NCBI GenBank assembly: GCA_031081675.1
Contig: JAVHLZ010000003.1
Span: 1 to 64,000, forward strand
Length of the DNA stretch: 64,000 nucleotides
Origin: Armatimonadota bacterium
GTDB lineage: Bacteria; Sysuimicrobiota; Sysuimicrobiia; Sysuimicrobiales; Kaftiobacteriaceae
Direction: 5' to 3'
Shown piece after piece: positions 59,523 to 64,000 of this stretch. The notes under the pieces are model-generated. The model did no database searches. It worked only from the letters and a program-made list of their open reading frames with translations, and was not told the origin of the DNA. The translations under genes and the position numbers were made by a program. Position 1 is the first letter of the stretch. Every line of letters starts with the position of its first letter.

Positions 59523-61262
59523 ATGCTGCGCGTCTGCATGGCCCAGATCAACGCCACGGTGGGAGACCTGGAGGGCAACACCCGCCGCATCCGCGACGCC
59601 ATCGGCGCCGCCCGCGACCTGGGAGCCCACATCGTCTGCTTTCCGGAGCTGGCCGTCCCCGGCTATCCCCCCGAGGACCTGCTGCTGAAGCCCGACTTCG
59701 TGCGCGCCAACATGGCCTGCGTGGACGAGATCGCGCCGCACACCCGCGGCATCATGGCCGTCGTGGGGTTTGCCGACCGCGCCGACCACCTCTACAACGC
59801 CGCGGCGATCCTGGCCGACGGGAACCGGGTGGCCGTCTACCACAAGCACCGGCTGCCCAACTACGGCGTCTTCGACGAGAAGCGCTACTTCCAGCCCGGG
59901 CGCCAGGCGCCGGTCTTCGCGGTGGGCGGGGTCCCCGTGGGGGTGACCATCTGCGAAGACGTCTGGACCCCCGGAGGGCCCTGCCAGGCGGAGGCGGCGG
60001 CGGGAGCCCTGGTCATCATCAACATCAACGGCTCGCCCTACCACGCCGGCAAGTGGCGCGAGCGGGAGGAGATGCTCCAGGCCCGCGCCCGGGACTACGG
60101 CGTGGTCATGTGCTACAACAACCTGGTGGGCGGTCAGGACGAGCTGGTGTTCGACGGGATGGGGATGATCGTCGATCCCTCCGGCGCCATCCTGGCCCGC
60201 GGGGCGCAGTTCGAGGAAGACCTCATCTGCTGCGACATCGATACCGACGCCCTGGCCCGCCGCCGGGCCGCGCACCCGGTCCCCCCGCCCGACGACGGCC
60301 TGCGGGGCGGGCCGGCGTACACGCTGCCTCCCCTCGCCCCCGCGCCCGCCCGCCCCCTGTCCCCGCGGCTGGCCGAGCCGCTGGACCCCACCGAGGAGGT
60401 CTACCGCGCCCTGATCCTCGGCACCCGGGACTACGTGCGCAAGAACGGGTTCACCGACGTGGTGGTGGGGCTGTCGGGCGGGGTGGACTCGGCCCTGGTG
60501 GCCACCATCGCCTGCGACGCCCTGGGACCCGAGCGGGTGCATCCCGTGTGGATGCCGTCGCGGTACAGTTCCGCCGAGAGTTACCGGTACGCCCGCGAGG
60601 TGGCGGCCAACCTGGGCACCCCCCTCATCGAGCTGGGCATCGACGGGGCGTTTGCCGCCCTGCTGGACACCCTGCGTCCGGTGTTCGCCGGGCGGCCGGC
60701 CGACGCCACCGAGGAGAACCTTCAGGCCCGCATCCGGGGCACGCTGCTGATGGCCCTGTCCAACAAGTTCGGATGGCTGGTCCTGACCACCGGCAACAAG
60801 AGCGAGCTCAGCGTGGGCTACGCCACCCTGTACGGCGACATGGCGGGGGGCTTCGCCGTCCTCAAGGATGTCCCCAAGACGCTGGTGTACCGCCTGGCCC
60901 GCTGGCGCAACGGGCGCGGGCGGGTCATCCCCGACGGTGTCCTGGAACGGCCTCCCACCGCCGAGCTGCGCCCCGGGCAGAAGGATACCGACACCCTGCC
61001 CCCCTACGAGGTCCTGGACCCGATCCTCAAGATGTACGTGGAGGAGGACAGACCCCCGGAGGAGATCGTGGCGGCGGGCTTTCCGGCCGAGGTGGTCCGG
61101 CGGGTCGTCGAGATGGTCGACCGCAACGAGTACAAGCGCCGCCAGGCCCCGCCGGGAGTGAAGATCACCCCCAAAGCCTTCGGCAAGGACCGCCGGCTGC
61201 CCATCACCAACCGCTACCGGCCCCCCGTGCCGACCGAACCGGGGGCGCGGCGGGCTCCGTGA
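59523..61262 (+). CDS. nadE: Glutamine-dependent NAD+ synthetase
   Basis: 579 residues. The N-terminal nitrilase-type glutaminase has Glu in VCFPELAVPGYPPEDLL, Lys in YHKHRLPNYG and Cys in GVTICEDVWTPGG. The C-terminal synthetase has the ATP loop VVVGLSGGVDSALVATIA and TTGNKSELSVGYATLYGD. It amidates deamido-NAD using glutamine nitrogen. ATG 59523 has AGGTGGGA nine bases upstream. It overlaps the next gene by four bases, linking it to nitrogen metabolism. Confidence 0.95.
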   Translation: MLRVCMAQINATVGDLEGNTRRIRDAIGAARDLGAHIVCFPELAVPGYPPEDLLLKPDFVRANMACVDEIAPHTRGIMAVVGFADRADHLYNAAAILADGNRVAVYHKHRLPNYGVFDEKRYFQPGRQAPVFAVGGVPVGVTICEDVWTPGGPCQAEAAAGALVIININGSPYHAGKWREREEMLQARARDYGVVMCYNNLVGGQDELVFDGMGMIVDPSGAILARGAQFEEDLICCDIDTDALARRRAAHPVPPPDDGLRGGPAYTLPPLAPAPARPLSPRLAEPLDPTEEVYRALILGTRDYVRKNGFTDVVVGLSGGVDSALVATIACDALGPERVHPVWMPSRYSSAESYRYAREVAANLGTPLIELGIDGAFAALLDTLRPVFAGRPADATEENLQARIRGTLLMALSNKFGWLVLTTGNKSELSVGYATLYGDMAGGFAVLKDVPKTLVYRLARWRNGRGRVIPDGVLERPPTAELRPGQKDTDTLPPYEVLDPILKMYVEEDRPPEEIVAAGFPAEVVRRVVEMVDRNEYKRRQAPPGVKITPKAFGKDRRLPITNRYRPPVPTEPGARRAP

Positions 61263-63727
61263 GTATGCCGCTGAGATCCCGCTACCACATCGAGACGTCC
61301 CCCGCGCCCCTGCCGTGGTCGCCCCCGGCCCGCTTTCTGCTCGGGGAGAACGACGACTACGTGAAGTACGGGCACCCCCCGTTTCCCACGCCCGGCCGGG
61401 GCGACCCCTACTGGACGCCGGAGATCATCACCCAGACCTGGTACATGGCCGCCACCGGCCGCATCCCCATTTCGGGAGCGGGCTACGGCGGGCCGTTTGC
61501 GGGTCCGGGGTTTGACGCCATCTGGCTGGACATGTCCGAGATCGTCCGCCCCACCCGGGACGGCATCCACGGACGGGAGTACATCTCCACCGCCGTGGAC
61601 CTGGGGCGCACGCCGCCCCACCTGACGCCGGGCGAAGAGCCGCGGCTCACGCTGCTCACGGTGCCGCTTCCGGTGGTGTTCAACCCCTATCCGTTTCCCG
61701 CCCCGACCCGGGCCCCGATCCGGGCCGCAGTCCTGGCGGCTCAGCGGCTGGGCACCCTGGCCATCATCGTCCCGGAGCAGTGGGGCGACGACCTGGCCGA
61801 CGTCCGCGCCGCGGTCGCCCCGCGCCTGCGCCCCGACGAGGTGGACCGGTGCGCGGCCCTCTGGCGGGCGGCCCCCTACGTGGAGGTGGAGGGCGCCGAC
61901 CCGGAGGCGACGGGCCGGCTGAAGGCCAGGCGGCCCGACCTGGTGGTAGGGTGGCATGTGCCCCTGGACCACGCCGATCCGGACACCGTGGAGCGGATGG
62001 TGCGGGCGGGCGCCGAGGTGGTCCACCTGGCCGCCGACGAGTACGGGCGCAGCCGGCGGGGTTTTGTGGCCGACGCCCTGCGGGAGATCCACCGACACCT
62101 GGTAGAGTGCGGCATCCGGGATGAGGTGACCCTGCTGGCCAGCGGGGGCATCGCCGCCGCCGAGCACGTCCCCAAGGCCCTCATCTGCGGCGCGGACCTG
62201 GTGGCGGTGGACGTCATCCTGCCGGTGGCCTTCGGGTGCGCCCTGTGGGCGGACCGGTCCGCCTGCGCCGCCGAGGCGGGGGACTTCAGCCCGGAGTGGG
62301 GGGCCCAGCGCCTGGTGAACCTCATGGCGGCGTGGCGGGACCAGCTGCTGGAAGTGCTGGGCGCCATGGGCATGCGCGAGGTCCGCCGGCTGCGCGGCGA
62401 AGCGGGCCGGGCCATCTTCCAGCCCGAGGAGGAGCGGGCGTTCCGGTCCCTGTGTGTCCACATCCGGCCCGCGCCCCCCGAGCCGCCGCCGGACCAGGTG
62501 CCCGCCATGGGCGACCTGCGGTGGACGGCGGACCTGCTGCAGGCGACGTGGGTGCAGGCGGCCACCGGCCGCCCGCCCGAGCGCGGGGAGTACCGGGTGG
62601 GACGCTCGGGCGGAGGATTCGACATCCTGCGTTTCGTCAGCGAGGTGGACGGCGTCACGCCGGCCGCCCTGCCTCCCGACACCCCGGTGGACCTCTCTCT
62701 GCCGCTCAACCGCCGCGGGGACGGCCCGCCGATCACCCTCCCCGTGCCCTGGTACGGGGGCGGGATGTCCTTCGGATCGGTGAGCCTGCAGACCATGCTG
62801 GCGCGGGCCATGGCCGCCCGGGAGATCGGCACCTTCACCAGCACCGGGGAGGGCGGGTACCCGGACGAGCTGATCCCCTACGCCGACCACGTCATCACCC
62901 AGGTGGCGACCGGCCTGTTCGGGGTGCGGGAAGAGACCATCCAGCGGGCGCGGTTCGTGGAGTTCAAGTACGCCCAGGGCGCCAAGCCGGGGCTGGGCGG
63001 TCACCTGCTGGGGGGCAAGACCACCGAGGCGGTGGCGCTGATGCGGGAGGCGGTGGCGTGGACGTCGCTGTTCTCGCCGTTCCCCTTCCACAGCGTCTAC
63101 TCGGTGGAGGACCACAAGAAGCACGTGGACTGGATCCGCACCGTCAACCCCCGGGCCGTGGTGGCGGTCAAGGTCAGCACCCCCACCGACGTGGACATGG
63201 TGGCGGTGGGCATCTACTACGCCGGGGCCCACATCGTCCACCTGGACGGCGGGTACGGGGGGACCGGCGCCGCGCCCGAGATCGCCAAGAAGAACATCGC
63301 CATGCCCATCGAGTACGCCATCCCCAAGGTGCACCGGTTCCTGGAGCAGGAGGGGATCCGGGACGAGATCGTGCTGATGGCCAGCGGCGGCATCCGCACC
63401 GCCTACGACATCGCCAAGTGCATCGCCCTGGGCGCCGACGGCGCGGTCGTCGGGATGGCCGACCTGGTGGCCATGGGCTGCACGCGGCTGGCCGACTGCG
63501 AGAAGGGCAGGGGGTGCCCGTTCGGCATCACCACCACCGATCCCGACCTGTCGCGGCTGATCGACCCGGCCTGGGCGGCCGGCCGCATCGCCAACCTCTA
63601 CCGGGCGTGGGCGATCCAGCTGGCGGACCTGCTGCGGGCGCTGGGCCTGCGCTCGATCCGGGCGCTGCGGGGCCGGACCGACCTGCTGGTCTACCTGGAC
63701 CGCCCGCCCGCGGAGGACGCCCGATGA
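61259..63727 (+). CDS. Tandem glutamate-synthase-like FMN protein
   Basis: 822 residues. The C-terminal half (about 490-800) is a canonical glutamate synthase FMN domain: WYGGGMSFGSVSLQTMLARA, AQGAKPGLGGHLLGGKTTEA, HLDGGYGGTGAAPEIAKKN and a three-Cys cluster CTRLADCEKGRGCPFG for [3Fe-4S]. The N-terminal half (1-440) looks like a degenerate copy: it keeps LLASGGIAAAEHVPKALICG but has no Fe-S Cys set and no GGMSFGS. It would reductively use ammonia delivered by the class II amidotransferase encoded next. GltB-like and methylglutamate-synthase-like assemblies use this split form; its acceptor is unknown. Confidence 0.85.
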   Translation: MSMPLRSRYHIETSPAPLPWSPPARFLLGENDDYVKYGHPPFPTPGRGDPYWTPEIITQTWYMAATGRIPISGAGYGGPFAGPGFDAIWLDMSEIVRPTRDGIHGREYISTAVDLGRTPPHLTPGEEPRLTLLTVPLPVVFNPYPFPAPTRAPIRAAVLAAQRLGTLAIIVPEQWGDDLADVRAAVAPRLRPDEVDRCAALWRAAPYVEVEGADPEATGRLKARRPDLVVGWHVPLDHADPDTVERMVRAGAEVVHLAADEYGRSRRGFVADALREIHRHLVECGIRDEVTLLASGGIAAAEHVPKALICGADLVAVDVILPVAFGCALWADRSACAAEAGDFSPEWGAQRLVNLMAAWRDQLLEVLGAMGMREVRRLRGEAGRAIFQPEEERAFRSLCVHIRPAPPEPPPDQVPAMGDLRWTADLLQATWVQAATGRPPERGEYRVGRSGGGFDILRFVSEVDGVTPAALPPDTPVDLSLPLNRRGDGPPITLPVPWYGGGMSFGSVSLQTMLARAMAAREIGTFTSTGEGGYPDELIPYADHVITQVATGLFGVREETIQRARFVEFKYAQGAKPGLGGHLLGGKTTEAVALMREAVAWTSLFSPFPFHSVYSVEDHKKHVDWIRTVNPRAVVAVKVSTPTDVDMVAVGIYYAGAHIVHLDGGYGGTGAAPEIAKKNIAMPIEYAIPKVHRFLEQEGIRDEIVLMASGGIRTAYDIAKCIALGADGAVVGMADLVAMGCTRLADCEKGRGCPFGITTTDPDLSRLIDPAWAAGRIANLYRAWAIQLADLLRALGLRSIRALRGRTDLLVYLDRPPAEDAR

Positions 63728-64000
63728 GGCCCGAGGCCCTCTCCCGGCTGATCGCGTCCCGGCGCTGCCTCACCCCGCCCCCGGGCGGCCGGCGCGGCAA
63801 GGCGGAGGCCGAGGGCGGCTGCGGCGTGGTGGGGCTGGCGTGCTCGGCGCCGGTGCGGGGCCGGCACATCCTGGCCCCCTGCCGGCAGATGCACAACCGC
63901 GGCAACGGCAAAGGCGGAGGGCTGGCCGCCGCCGGGCTCGTGCCCGAGCAGCTGGGCGTGGACGAGCGGACCCTGCGGGAGGACTACCTGATCCAGGTGG
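63724..64000 (+). CDS. Class II glutamine amidotransferase (partial)
   Basis: The first 92 codons lie in the window. GGCGVVGLACSAP contains the Ntn nucleophile Cys (residue 33), implying a 32-residue propeptide or a non-processed variant. RQMHNRGNGKGGGLAAAG matches the following glycine-rich glutaminase core. It would release ammonia from glutamine for the tandem flavoprotein, whose stop overlaps its ATG by three bases. Confidence 0.85.
   Translation, partial: MRPEALSRLIASRRCLTPPPGGRRGKAEAEGGCGVVGLACSAPVRGRHILAPCRQMHNRGNGKGGGLAAAGLVPEQLGVDERTLREDYLIQV

Noticed and set aside
60053-61258. N-terminal 402-codon extension of the glutamate-synthase-like protein
   Set aside because: It overlaps nadE in another frame and is Arg/Gly/Pro-rich; GTG 61259 begins the recognisable protein.

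Overview
The window is a very GC-rich (about 70%), gene-dense bacterial chromosome segment with many GTG starts and many 1-4 base stop/start overlaps. Several features point to a Terrabacteria-type lineage: a tmk-darA-holB block as in Firmicutes, a T-box leader in front of proS, a Firmicutes/Actinobacteria-type SOS box (CGAAC-N4-GTTCG), and an archaeal/eukaryote-type ProS. A thermophilic or candidate-phylum relative of Firmicutes, Chloroflexota or Armatimonadota would fit, but the sequence alone does not settle it. I see no rRNA, tRNA, IS element, prophage or CRISPR array.

Layout. 1-7.6 kb: edge of a membrane protein gene, a tandem palindrome array, a CoA-binding protein, a glutaredoxin with an in-frame TGA at the active-site cysteine (probable selenoprotein), a DsrE protein, secreted proteins, a small zinc-finger-like protein, pgl-gnd, VKOR and a Crp/Fnr regulator. 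7.7-26.5 kb: a purine-catabolism island with an allantoate/carbamoyl amidohydrolase, DUF1116 protein, PucG, allantoinase, three-subunit xanthine dehydrogenase, 8-oxoguanine deaminase, a BMP-type nucleoside/purine ABC importer, OHCU decarboxylase, HIU hydrolase, a purine-type phosphoribosyltransferase and adenine deaminase. Urate oxidase is missing. 26.5-34.4 kb: proS with T-box, a thioredoxin/DUF4395 pair, TerC, an SOS-box-controlled radical SAM protein, a DinB-family protein, and a Rieske-class III nucleotide cyclase fusion with a CRP-like palindrome upstream. 34.4-43.5 kb: cell-wall/amino-acid genes (namZ, apgM, dapF, ddl, a GntR regulator), a HAD hydrolase, an ACT protein, a Cys/Met PLP enzyme and endonuclease IV. 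43.5-48.4 kb: a second BMP-type ABC importer. 48.5-56.8 kb: holB, darA, tmk, an R3H/AAA protein, an rRNA methyltransferase, endonuclease Q, a flavoprotein and a DUF192 protein. 56.8-64 kb: a GAF-GAF histidine kinase with an ANTAR response regulator, a probable stand-alone structured RNA, nadE, a tandem glutamate-synthase-like flavoprotein and the start of a class II glutamine amidotransferase.

How it fits together. The purine island would import purines or nucleosides, deaminate adenine and 8-oxoguanine, oxidise hypoxanthine/xanthine, open the ring to allantoin and release the nitrogen. The right end handles amide nitrogen (NAD synthetase, glutamate-synthase-like proteins) next to an ANTAR regulator, a class often tied to nitrogen metabolism. 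Observations most worth following: the Sec-glutaredoxin candidate with a SECIS-like hairpin; the Rieske-cyclase fusion with a CRP-type site; two DNA-repair-type proteins (SOS radical SAM and EndoQ) both ending in a sliding-clamp-binding pentapeptide; a DapF homologue in which both catalytic cysteines are serine; two arrays of a GGGGAC-W-GTCCCC palindrome with a 22-26 bp period; and a promoter-to-terminator RNA of about 122 nt upstream of nadE.
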